Below are positions 1 to 7,444 of a stretch of 44,091 bases of DNA, in pieces; position 1 is the first letter of the stretch; the number at the start of each line of letters is the position of its first letter. This DNA comes from JANXQE01 sp035651635 (GTDB taxonomy: Bacteria > Verrucomicrobiota > Verrucomicrobiia > Limisphaerales > UBA8199). Below the pieces are notes generated by a model, which worked only from the letters and a program-made list of their open reading frames with translations, did no database searches and had not been told where the DNA came from. The stretch is from the NCBI GenBank assembly GCA_035651635.1, contig DASRFK010000062.1, forward strand, positions 1-44,091, given 5' to 3'. A program made the position numbers and the translations under genes.

Positions 1-2
1 TT

Positions 3-2789
3 GCCCCAGTGCCAACCGGCGTAGGGTTGTTCGCGTTCGTTGCCTCGAAGGTAATTCCCCACATACTCCGGATAAGCCTCGGTCAGTGCGCTGGCGCCGG
101 TCCAGTCGCGAAGGTCACTTGGATCCAAAGTGGACAATGCAGAATGCAGAATCGCAGACGGGATGGGGAAGACGCGCCGGGCCACCTTGGGACACACTCG
201 CCACCCGAGGGCACGACTCATCCAATCCGGGTCCTGGGCACAGATTAGCACCCGGCCTCCGGCCCGAATGTACAACTCCAGCTTGGATGTAATCGCCGGA
301 TCGTCCTTCAACGCGTTGCGTCCAACCATCACCAGTGGGGCCGCCGCACCGTTCCAGGAACCGGTTCGATAGCCCAGACTCGCCACCATCTGACGGGTCG
401 ATTCATGAGGATCAACCACGGCGATCCGGCCACCGCCCCGTTTATCCTCGCCAAAGACGCGAAAGGCAAAAGTGTCCTCGTGCCTGTTTTGGCCAATCGT
501 TGCCTCAAGCGAGATCTGGCCATCGCGATCGGTTTCTCCAGCCGGAGCAATTAGATCGAAAGGAATGAATCGGATCTCCGAGATGGCCAGGCTGCCTTGC
601 GTCCGGCCCTTGCCGACTTCCTTGCCGCCCACCGTGGCGGTCCAGCTAGCAGTAAAGTCCTGAGGCCGGCGCGTATCGTTGATCAAAACAATCTGCTTCT
701 GGATTTTCGCGCCGGGACTGAAGTGGTGATCCTTGGCGGTATAGGTCCCCGCCAGGCCGGCGATCCAGGCCAAGGTTGGTCCGTTAACCTCTGGAAGAGC
801 GTCCTGCATCCAGGACCAGGTGCGCAAGCCGCCCGGCAAACCGGCCGTGCGCCAACTGCGCCAGGTATTTACGCGGTAGAGCTGCTGGATTTTGTGGTTG
901 TTCGCGTATTCATCCAGCCGATTTTCGGAACTCTGATAGAGCATCCCGTTGCGGAACAGATCGTGGAGGTAGCGCCGATACTTTGCTTCCTCCGCGGCAT
1001 AGGCTTCCGCGCCGAAATAAATAGCAGCGTATTCCGTGAGGAGCGGTTCGCTGGTGATGTTGCTTTCAAAGCCGTGGCGCCCGCGCCGGAACGTGCAGTC
1101 CATCGGCGTGCCGAACTCGACCATTGAAATCGGCATCTCCCCGGCCTCCGCCCAGGCGCTGAGCCAATCCTCGCGCTCTTGCAGAGGGATCAGATCCAGG
1201 TAGCAGTTCATCGTGTAGACATCGCCCGCGTAGGCTCCAGCGTGACTGTAATAGACCCGGGTGGGATCGAGCTTTTTGAGTCCGTCGAACATTTCATTAC
1301 CCGCAACCACCAGGCGCTGCCAACGTTCGTCGCCCTGTCCCCAAGCCCGACGACCGATGTGGCGCGGATCCGCATCGACGGCGTTGTTGAAGAAATTGAA
1401 GCCGGCGATCCACATGACCACGGAAGGGTGATTGCGGTAGCGGCGCATCCAAACGGTGGCGCGGTCCAAAGCGCGTTGGCGGCTCTGTTCCCAAATCAGC
1501 CGGCCTTTCGAATCTGTCATGTACTTGTTGGCATTCAGGATATACTGCGCCACCAGGTAACCTTTGCGATCGGCTTCCTCGAGGTTTCGCCCCGAATCGC
1601 CCGGGTCGCCGCGGGTATCCACCTTCTCCTGGCCCATTTCGGAGAAGATGTCCCCGACTTGCATGCGCGGGCCATTGTTAAAGCAAGGCTGGCGCAGGTG
1701 GATAACCGTCCCATTGAGATAGAATTGGCGGCCTTCAATCCAAAACTCGCGGAATCCGAACCGCTGATTGCATTCGTCGTCCAGGCCGGCGCCCGCGACT
1801 TTCAGACGAAGGGTATAGAGGTTGGCCGCGGGACCATCGGGCTCCGACCCGACGTCCCAGAGGCGCGGGTCTGACCAGGGCCAGGATAGAGACAGGCTTT
1901 GGGTCTGCTCCGCAACGACGTTTGTGTCCACGGCGAAACTCTTTTCCACGTCGCCCTTTTCGTTGAGCATGTCCGCAACGACGTGCACCGGGCCGGCCTG
2001 ATTGACTCCGGTCAGTTCCACGTCCAGAGAGATTTCCTTGTTCCGCGTTGAAGTGCGCACGAACACATCGGTCACTCGCGCCTCCGACCTACGACTTTCC
2101 AAAAAGATAGTGCCTGTCAGGCCGCGCGATCTCAGCGATGCCGCAGTGTAGGTAACGTTCGCGAACGCATTCTGCCAGAATGTCCCTACCTGTTCTGAAT
2201 CGGCAATGGCCGCCACCAAAACCCGAATCTCCACCGTTTGGCCGGGTGTTATCGCCGAGGTGATGTCTACTGAGCCCCATGGCCAAGGTACTTTCCCGCA
2301 TTCCTTGCCATTCACATAAACAATCGCATCCGTGCAGACGCGATCGAACCAGAGGCTGACCGCGCGGCCTTTCCAATCTACGGGGATGGTGACCTGACGC
2401 TCGTACCAGGCGCGCGCCACCCGCGATCCGTCGTAGTGCTCCCACTGCGGACCGCTGCCAAAGGCCACAAAATCGCTGGATTTCCCGCGCGAACTTTGCC
2501 AACTGCCCGGAACCTTGATATAGGCCCACCCCACCTTTTGGGGCTCCGCAACTCCTTCAGTTGCCGGCATGAAACGCCAGATGCCGTCCAAAGACACCTG
2601 CGCTCGCTTTGAGCTTAAGGTGGTAATGGTCGTCTTGTCCCAGTTCAGCGCTGTGCCGGCGGGCAGTTGGGCGTCCGCCTCCTGCGTCGCCGGAGCCAGG
2701 TGAGGCATGACCGTTAGGAACAACAGAATCAGCCATAAACAAAAACACCTGGTTTTAAATAATTGCGAAGAACTGATTCTCACCCGCAT
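3..2789 (-). CDS. Exported glycoside hydrolase family 2-like protein (3' end cut by window edge)
   Basis: One uninterrupted reading frame of 929 codons starts at ATG 2789 and runs off the left edge. I checked the frame by translation at several points and found no stop. Residues 1 to about 34 form a signal peptide (Arg-rich start, then a long hydrophobic Leu/Phe stretch). A GH2 sugar-binding jelly-roll follows (GSWQSS..., ARAWYERQVTIP, WFDRVCTDAIVYVNG), then the Ig-like middle domain and the GH2 signature GFREFWIEGRQFYLNG leading into the TIM barrel. A nucleophile-like Glu is present at E558 in SMVEFG. The segment that normally carries the acid/base Asn-Glu reads RNHPSVVMWIAGFNFFNN at about residues 453-469, so the usual Glu is absent. 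The family acts on beta-galactosides, glucuronides or mannosides in the periplasm or outside the cell. Substrate is not predictable here, and activity is doubtful given the substitution. Confidence 0.85.
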   Translation of the reverse strand, partial: MRVRISSSQLFKTRCFCLWLILLFLTVMPHLAPATQEADAQLPAGTALNWDKTTITTLSSKRAQVSLDGIWRFMPATEGVAEPQKVGWAYIKVPGSWQSSRGKSSDFVAFGSGPQWEHYDGSRVARAWYERQVTIPVDWKGRAVSLWFDRVCTDAIVYVNGKECGKVPWPWGSVDITSAITPGQTVEIRVLVAAIADSEQVGTFWQNAFANVTYTAASLRSRGLTGTIFLESRRSEARVTDVFVRTSTRNKEISLDVELTGVNQAGPVHVVADMLNEKGDVEKSFAVDTNVVAEQTQSLSLSWPWSDPRLWDVGSEPDGPAANLYTLRLKVAGAGLDDECNQRFGFREFWIEGRQFYLNGTVIHLRQPCFNNGPRMQVGDIFSEMGQEKVDTRGDPGDSGRNLEEADRKGYLVAQYILNANKYMTDSKGRLIWEQSRQRALDRATVWMRRYRNHPSVVMWIAGFNFFNNAVDADPRHIGRRAWGQGDERWQRLVVAGNEMFDGLKKLDPTRVYYSHAGAYAGDVYTMNCYLDLIPLQEREDWLSAWAEAGEMPISMVEFGTPMDCTFRRGRHGFESNITSEPLLTEYAAIYFGAEAYAAEEAKYRRYLHDLFRNGMLYQSSENRLDEYANNHKIQQLYRVNTWRSWRTAGLPGGLRTWSWMQDALPEVNGPTLAWIAGLAGTYTAKDHHFSPGAKIQKQIVLINDTRRPQDFTASWTATVGGKEVGKGRTQGSLAISEIRFIPFDLIAPAGETDRDGQISLEATIGQNRHEDTFAFRVFGEDKRGGGRIAVVDPHESTRQMVASLGYRTGSWNGAAAPLVMVGRNALKDDPAITSKLELYIRAGGRVLICAQDPDWMSRALGWRVCPKVARRVFPIPSAILHSALSTLDPSDLRDWTGASALTEAYPEYVGNYLRGNEREQPYAGWHWG

Positions 2790-2938
2790 AGTTTTGACGT
2801 CATCCCGCGTTGGATGAAAGTTGAAAGGTTGCTGAAAGCGGTTGGCGGGCCACTTGCGCCCTACGGGCGGGGGCGGGGAATTTGCCAAACCCGACTACTG
2901 GCCGGCGAGGGGGTTTGAAGTATATTTTCAGGCAGCAA

Positions 2939-3400
2939 ATGATGAGAACCATTCAGGGTTACCACGTGATCAAGCCGGAAGATCTCTTCTGGCGGCCCTC
3001 CAATCTAATGAAAATCCCGAACGCAGATTATCTCGAGCGAACCGGGAGTGAAAATCTCGCCGCACGTCTCTGGCGGCTGCCACCCAAGAGCGCCAACACG
3101 CTGCACAAGCACATCCGGCAAGAGGAATTGTATTTCGTGCTGGAAGGCACCGGGCGCATGCGCGTAGGCGAGAAGACGTTGACTGTGCCGCGTTACGGCG
3201 GTGTGCTGGTCGGACCCGACCAGTTGCGGCAGGTGTTTAACGACACCGACGCCGACGTGCTCTGGCTTATTATAGGGGCGCCTGAGGAACTGGAATTTCT
3301 TCAAGGGTCAAAATCCAAGATGGACCTCTCGCTTATCTATCCGGTGGACCCGAAACAATTGCCCGAGGAACTTGCTGGCGCGGAATGGCCGCCAAGATAG
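2939..3400 (+). CDS. Small cupin-domain protein
   Basis: About 153 residues. I start it at the ATG pair 2939/2942 (MMRTIQGYHVI), because the upstream extension to 2882 has no family resemblance. Cupin motif 1 is clear: LHKHIRQEELYFVLEGTG supplies the His-x-His and Glu ligands. Motif 2 is weak: GPDQLRQVFND has Arg where the third metal His normally sits. The protein is therefore a single-domain cupin that may bind its metal with an incomplete set, or act as a non-catalytic sugar or small-molecule binder. It ends 5 nt before a VapC remnant and is divergent from the GH2 gene (about 150 nt apart). No function can be assigned beyond the fold. Confidence 0.8.
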   Translation: MMRTIQGYHVIKPEDLFWRPSNLMKIPNADYLERTGSENLAARLWRLPPKSANTLHKHIRQEELYFVLEGTGRMRVGEKTLTVPRYGGVLVGPDQLRQVFNDTDADVLWLIIGAPEELEFLQGSKSKMDLSLIYPVDPKQLPEELAGAEWPPR

Positions 3401-3405
3401 GATAG

Positions 3406-3573
3406 GCAGCCTGGGAAGCCGAACGGATCGAGCGCGAGTTGGCCGAGGTCGGCGCACGGTTGGGCGGAAATGATAACTGGATTGCGGCGACCGCGCGCAC
3501 ATGGGGCTTGCGCCTGGTTAGCCGGGACGCAGCCTTCACGCGTGTTCCGCGACTGGGAGTTCTTTCTTATTAG
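3406..3573 (+). pseudogene. Remnant of a VapC-type PIN toxin (C-terminal third)
   Basis: An open frame without a start reads ...GGNDNWIAATARTWGLRLVS, then RDAAFTRVPRLGVLSY and stop TAG at 3571-3573. This matches the C-terminal half of VapC PIN-domain RNases, with the conserved N-D-x-W-I-A-A segment carrying an acidic active-site residue, and the L-V-(T/S)-R-D...F strand. The 5' two-thirds with the first catalytic Asp is missing: in frame there is a stop at 3403-3405, just after the cupin gene. No antitoxin is visible next to it. I read it as a decayed toxin-antitoxin locus. Confidence 0.7.
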
Positions 3574-3655
3574 CCCCACTTTCGCAACGGGGTAGATGCG
3601 ACCTCTCCCTGCATAAGCAGCCTGGGGAACTGAACCGCTCGGGGCACGAAGCCAC

Positions 3656-4129
3656 TCACGCTTGCCGGCAATTCACTAGAACCCGCTCGACGATATCGGG
3701 AAGAGCGGCCTCTAGCGTCGGTGTCAGTTGCGTGCCCACGGTGAAACAATCCTGCACTTCAACGGCGAAGATTCTTACCTGGACCGGAACGGAAAGGCCG
3801 AGTTCACGGCCCAGTGCCAGCAGTTCACCGATGCCGAGGAAATGAGGGGAGACTGCGGGGAGGGTCTTTAAGTCCTCTGCGTTGAGCTCATGGACGAAGC
3901 CCGGAGGGCTGTCCTGGGTCTGGATGGCATCAACAATGATGAGGGTCTCGTAGCCGACGACCAGGTCGAGAAGCGCCAACCCCATTTCGGAACTCTCCGC
4001 GACGGAAATGGATGGATGGCCATCAAAGTGGCGGTGAATCTCGCGGGCAACACGCAGACCAATGCCATCGTCAGTGAGGAGGTCGTTGCCCAGTCCAAGT
4101 AAGATGGTTTTGCCGTTATTAGCGGCCAA
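3656..4129 (-). CDS. [NiFe]-hydrogenase maturation protease (HycI/HyaD/HoxW family)
   Basis: The nickel-dependent endopeptidase trims the C-terminal tail of the hydrogenase large subunit encoded just upstream. The family start KTILLGLGNDLLTDDGIG, which carries a metal-binding Asp, sits about 6 residues after TTG 4129. Later landmarks are SSEMGLALLDLV, LIIVDAI (second ligand region) and SPHFLGIGELLAL, where the His is the third Ni ligand. From TTG 4129 the protein is 157 residues, the usual family size. The frame stays open upstream to GTG 4411, which overlaps the mvhA stop as GTGA, but that extra 94-residue stretch is largely translation of a dispersed repeat (4237-4350). I therefore prefer the internal TTG, although the longer form cannot be excluded. 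Last gene of the hydrogenase cluster. Confidence 0.85.
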   Translation of the reverse strand: MAANNGKTILLGLGNDLLTDDGIGLRVAREIHRHFDGHPSISVAESSEMGLALLDLVVGYETLIIVDAIQTQDSPPGFVHELNAEDLKTLPAVSPHFLGIGELLALGRELGLSVPVQVRIFAVEVQDCFTVGTQLTPTLEAALPDIVERVLVNCRQA

Positions 4130-4236
4130 GTTACACCCGAGTTCCGCAGAATGAACGACGTAATCCGAAACGGCGTCAGAATCCAGCTTGGGCAGTGCAC
4201 GAGGCTCCGGGTTGGTGGTATTGGAGAAGCAGGGAG

Positions 4237-4350
4237 CGTGTTTTAAAATTCGGTTTGGAGTCCCGCCTTTAGGCGGCCCGGCGCCAGAACCGCCTGAAGC
4301 CGGGACTCCAAACCCAGGTGCCCACGCCCAAGCCGATGTTTTAAAACACG
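4237..4350 (+). repeat. Dispersed MITE-like repeat, copy A
   Basis: The best-preserved copy: CGTGTTTTAAAA at the left and TTTTAAAACACG at the right are exact reverse complements. Inside are GGAGTCCCGCCTTTAGGCGG and CGCCTGAAGCCGGGACTCC around a GCGCC centre, then CCCACGCCCAAGCCGATG. It lies in the 5' open frame of the hydrogenase protease gene, just after mvhA. No transposase is encoded, so it would need one in trans if mobile. Confidence 0.85.
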
Positions 4351-4407
4351 GTCGGAGATTTCCTGCCTCGGGCTTTGTCGCCGAAGTTGTGGTTTGGAAA
4401 TTGAAGT

Positions 4408-5901
4408 TCACTCCTGCTTGAGTTGACGCATGAGACTGCGCTGGCGGTCATAAATACTGACCGAGAGCGGGAGGTGACCAGGCAGGGAGTGCGTGGCGCA
4501 GCCGAAACAGGGATCATACGCGCGGAAGGCCATTTCGACCCTGTTCAGCAGGCCGTCGCTCACCTGGCCTTTTTTAATGAGCTCTTTGGCCGCTTTTTCG
4601 ACGCTCATCGCAATGCGGGCAGCGTTATTCTGCGTCGCGACAATGAGGTTGGCTTTGGTGACCAGGCCGTTGGCGTCGGTCTCGTACTGGTGGAAGAGTG
4701 TTCCCCGCGGAGCCTCGACCACGCCAATGCCGATCCGGGGCACGGCTTGTGGAATAGTCCGGATGTCGCTACTGGTTATTTCGGGATCGTTGACCAACTC
4801 GGCGATGCGTTCGGCGGCGTGAATCATCTCGACGATGCGAGCCCAATGGTTGGCCAGAGTGTGATGCACGGGTTTGCCACCGAGCGTGTTGAAGAACTCC
4901 TCGTAGGCTTGTTGCGCGTGAGGAGTTGTCAGTCCATCGCTGACGTTAAGCCGGGCGAGTGGAGCGACGGCGTAGATGCTGCTTTGTGGCCCCTCCTCGA
5001 ACCCGTGCCAGCCCAGTGGCTTCAAGAAGCAGAATTTAACGTAGCTCCAGGTTTCGACGTGCTCGGCGACAAAATCACGGTACTGCTGCACGGGGAATTT
5101 GGCATATTGCTTTCCTGACGGATCGACAATACGTATCAGGCCGTCGTAGAAATTGATTTTGTTGTTCGCGTCAACCAAGCCCATGTAATAAGTGCGGTGC
5201 GTATAGGCGGGTGAAGAAATCAGGTTTACGTACTGTGCGTTTCGCAGAACGATGTCTTTGAAGACCTGGAGAGTGAACAGCGCGAACTCGAGCGAGTCCT
5301 TTGCCAGTTCCCGGAATCCAGGCAAATCCTCTGATTTGAGACCTTTCGAGACGCCACCTGGCAACCCGAAAACAGGATGAATCACTTTTCCGCCAAAATA
5401 GGCAATTAGTTCGCGCAAGCGGCGCCGCATCGAGATCACTTTTTTGCCGACTTCGACACCGACTTTCTGGACGACCCCGACGACGTTGCGCTGTTCCTTG
5501 GGAGCGTCGGGGCCGACAATGAAGTCAGGACCGCCGAGCAAATAGACATGCAGAGCGTGATCCTCGAGGATGAAAGCGTTGTAAATCAACTCACGGATCT
5601 TGCGAGCCGGGATGGTGGGCTGCACTTGATAGAGGTCGTCCAAGGCTTTGGTGGCGGCCATGTGATGGGCGGTCGGGCAAACGCCGCAGATGCGGCTGGT
5701 GATCTGCGGCATTTCCTCAACTGGCCGGCCGATGCTGAAGACCTCAAAGCCACGCAGCTCGGGAATTTGCAGGTAAGCGCGTTCAACGTCGCCCTGATCA
5801 TCGAGGAAGATATCGATTTTGCCGTGGCCTTCGAGCCGGGTGATCGGATCGATCGTAATGCGGCGGCGCGATGCCGGAGCAATTGGTTGAGCGTTAGTCA
5901 T
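4408..5901 (-). CDS. mvhA: [NiFe]-hydrogenase large subunit, F420-non-reducing (MvhA) type
   Basis: 497 residues carrying the Ni-Fe active site. The N-terminal ligand motif RICGVCPTAHH has C72 and C75, and the C-terminal motif DPCFGCATH has C465 and C468. After H471 there is a 26-residue tail ending LMRQLKQE, the sort of extension removed by the maturation protease encoded next. The sequence starts with the family's ITIDPITRLEGHGKIDI. The ATG at 5901 overlaps the stop of the small-subunit gene as ATGA, so the two are probably translationally coupled. Company with mvhG, mvhD and hdrABC points to group 3c (MvhADG-Hdr) rather than a respiratory group 1 enzyme; no Tat signal is present, so the complex is cytoplasmic. 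Confidence 0.93.
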   Translation of the reverse strand: MTNAQPIAPASRRRITIDPITRLEGHGKIDIFLDDQGDVERAYLQIPELRGFEVFSIGRPVEEMPQITSRICGVCPTAHHMAATKALDDLYQVQPTIPARKIRELIYNAFILEDHALHVYLLGGPDFIVGPDAPKEQRNVVGVVQKVGVEVGKKVISMRRRLRELIAYFGGKVIHPVFGLPGGVSKGLKSEDLPGFRELAKDSLEFALFTLQVFKDIVLRNAQYVNLISSPAYTHRTYYMGLVDANNKINFYDGLIRIVDPSGKQYAKFPVQQYRDFVAEHVETWSYVKFCFLKPLGWHGFEEGPQSSIYAVAPLARLNVSDGLTTPHAQQAYEEFFNTLGGKPVHHTLANHWARIVEMIHAAERIAELVNDPEITSSDIRTIPQAVPRIGIGVVEAPRGTLFHQYETDANGLVTKANLIVATQNNAARIAMSVEKAAKELIKKGQVSDGLLNRVEMAFRAYDPCFGCATHSLPGHLPLSVSIYDRQRSLMRQLKQE

Positions 5902-6884
5902 ATGACTGGATGCGCCGGCGGTTCCACCTTCCTTCGCAGCAGGCTCTTGGCTAGACCGTAGCGGTAGAAGGTGCCGACCGGATCCGGGATGCCCGCGAGA
6001 GTATCAGAAATCTGTTTTTCCTCTTTGGCGGCGAGGTTGGCACTCAGGCAAGAGAGGATCTTGGCGCCCTGGTCGCGCGCCCGGGAGGTCGGGCCGAAAC
6101 AACCTGAGCAGGGCATTCCGCCTGTGGTGCAAGCCGCCTCGCAGCCGCTCCGGGTAGCCGGTCCCAGGCACACGACGCCTTGTGCCAGGAAGCAGGTGTC
6201 GGGATCTAACCTGGTCAGATGGGGACGCTTGAACTCGGTGAAGCTCAAGTCCGGAGGTTTAGTTCCTTTGCGCGGACACTGATCACATAAGGCGATGTCA
6301 GGTGCAAGGACGCTGCCCTTCGGGGGCAAATTGCCCTCAAGCAGCGCGGCGATCGCAGCTTTTGTAATCTTCGGCGTGGGTGGGCAGCCGGGTATGTAAT
6401 AGTCCACCTCGACGACCTGGTCGAGCGAGCGGACGACATTTCTGATGGTCGGCAGGCTTAGAGAATGGCCATCGTGGTCGGAGTGCGGGACCGGTCGTGT
6501 CTTGGTTTCGTTCTCTGTTGTGGGGGCCTCTTCGAACACATAGCGCAGGATCTCTTCGCGTGAGAATTGATTGGCCAGGCCAGGGATGCCGCCGAGCTGA
6601 GCGCACGCGCCAAAGGCGATCAAGTACTGGCTTTTGCGGCGCAGCAAATGGGCCATCTCCTCTTGCTCGGAGGTGCGGATGGCCCCGTTGAGAAGGGTTG
6701 CGACGATGGATTGGTCGGCCATCCCTTCAAGATCGGCTTTCTTGAAGTCCATCGCGCACGGCCATAAGACAATATCGACAGCCTCCAGCACCCGGAGGGT
6801 GTCTTCGGCAAAGTCAACGACGGCCTCTTCACACCCACCGCACGATGCGCACCAGTAGAAGCCAATCTTGGGTTTGATAGTCAT
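5898..6884 (-). CDS. mvhG: [NiFe]-hydrogenase small subunit (MvhG type)
   Basis: 328 residues from ATG 6884 (MTIKPKIGFYWC). The frame extends upstream to 6920, but that part lies inside mvhD and lacks homology. The proximal [4Fe-4S] cluster ligands are visible in FYWCASCGGCEEAV, FGACAQLGG and YIPGCPPTP. A Cys-rich C-terminal part (CDQCPRKG, FLAQGVVCLGP, SGCEAACTTGGMPCSGCFGP) supplies the further clusters. There is no twin-Arg signal, so the subunit is cytoplasmic. It passes electrons from the Ni-Fe site in MvhA toward MvhD and HdrA. It begins 10 nt after the mvhD stop; I see no clear Shine-Dalgarno site. Confidence 0.92.
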   Translation of the reverse strand: MTIKPKIGFYWCASCGGCEEAVVDFAEDTLRVLEAVDIVLWPCAMDFKKADLEGMADQSIVATLLNGAIRTSEQEEMAHLLRRKSQYLIAFGACAQLGGIPGLANQFSREEILRYVFEEAPTTENETKTRPVPHSDHDGHSLSLPTIRNVVRSLDQVVEVDYYIPGCPPTPKITKAAIAALLEGNLPPKGSVLAPDIALCDQCPRKGTKPPDLSFTEFKRPHLTRLDPDTCFLAQGVVCLGPATRSGCEAACTTGGMPCSGCFGPTSRARDQGAKILSCLSANLAAKEEKQISDTLAGIPDPVGTFYRYGLAKSLLRRKVEPPAHPVI

Positions 6885-6894
6885 TTCGCAATTT

Positions 6895-7395
6895 CTATGC
6901 GGTTGCCGGTGTGGGGTCACCGCTGCGAACTTTGCTTTCGAGCGCGATCATCTCCCGGTCCCACTCAGCGAATCGTTCGGGCAGGCCCAGAGGGCCGAGG
7001 ATTTTGAGCTTCTCCACCATGTCGTTGACGACCGTGCGGACTTTGTCGCCTTCGCTGGCTGAAATCCATTCCAGCCGCAAGCGCTCGGGTTCAATGCCAA
7101 AGCCGCCGAGCAATCGTTGGAGCATGGCAAAACGGCGCAGGGTCTTATAATTGCCCTCGACGTAATGGCAGTCTCCCGGATGGCAGCCACCGATGAGCAC
7201 GCCGTCCGCACCTTTGGCGAAGGCGTCGAGGATGAACTGAGGATCGACCCGACCGGAGCACATGAGCCGAATAACGCGGACGTTGGGCGCGTATTTGAGG
7301 CGTGAAACACCAGCGAGATCCGCCGCGGTGTAGGTGCACCAATTGCAAAAGAACGCAGCGATCAGGGGTTGCCAGGTTGCGGTGGTAGCGTTCAT
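6895..7395 (-). CDS. mvhD: Hydrogenase iron-sulfur subunit MvhD
   Basis: 166 residues from ATG 7395 (MNATTATWQPLIAAFFCNWC); an in-frame extension to 7665 overlaps hdrA and is spurious. Cysteines in CNWCTYTAADLAG, LMCSGRVDP and GGCHPGDCHY form the [2Fe-2S] cluster site typical of the MvhD family. MvhD is the electron bridge between the hydrogenase dimer and the flavin protein HdrA, which matches its place between hdrA and mvhG. A purine-rich AAAAGAAG about 10 nt upstream of the ATG may be the ribosome-binding site. Confidence 0.92.
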   Translation of the reverse strand: MNATTATWQPLIAAFFCNWCTYTAADLAGVSRLKYAPNVRVIRLMCSGRVDPQFILDAFAKGADGVLIGGCHPGDCHYVEGNYKTLRRFAMLQRLLGGFGIEPERLRLEWISASEGDKVRTVVNDMVEKLKILGPLGLPERFAEWDREMIALESKVRSGDPTPATA

Positions 7396-7444
7396 GTTTG
7401 GCTTCTTTTCGCGGTTTTGTTTTTTGCTACCGATTCCTGGTCTG

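Noticed and set aside
3617..3651. Second copy of the VapC remnant start (GCAGCCTGGGG...)
   Set aside because: It resembles 3406-3439 over about 34 bp, but no PIN-like translation follows; similarity is too short to call a repeat or gene.
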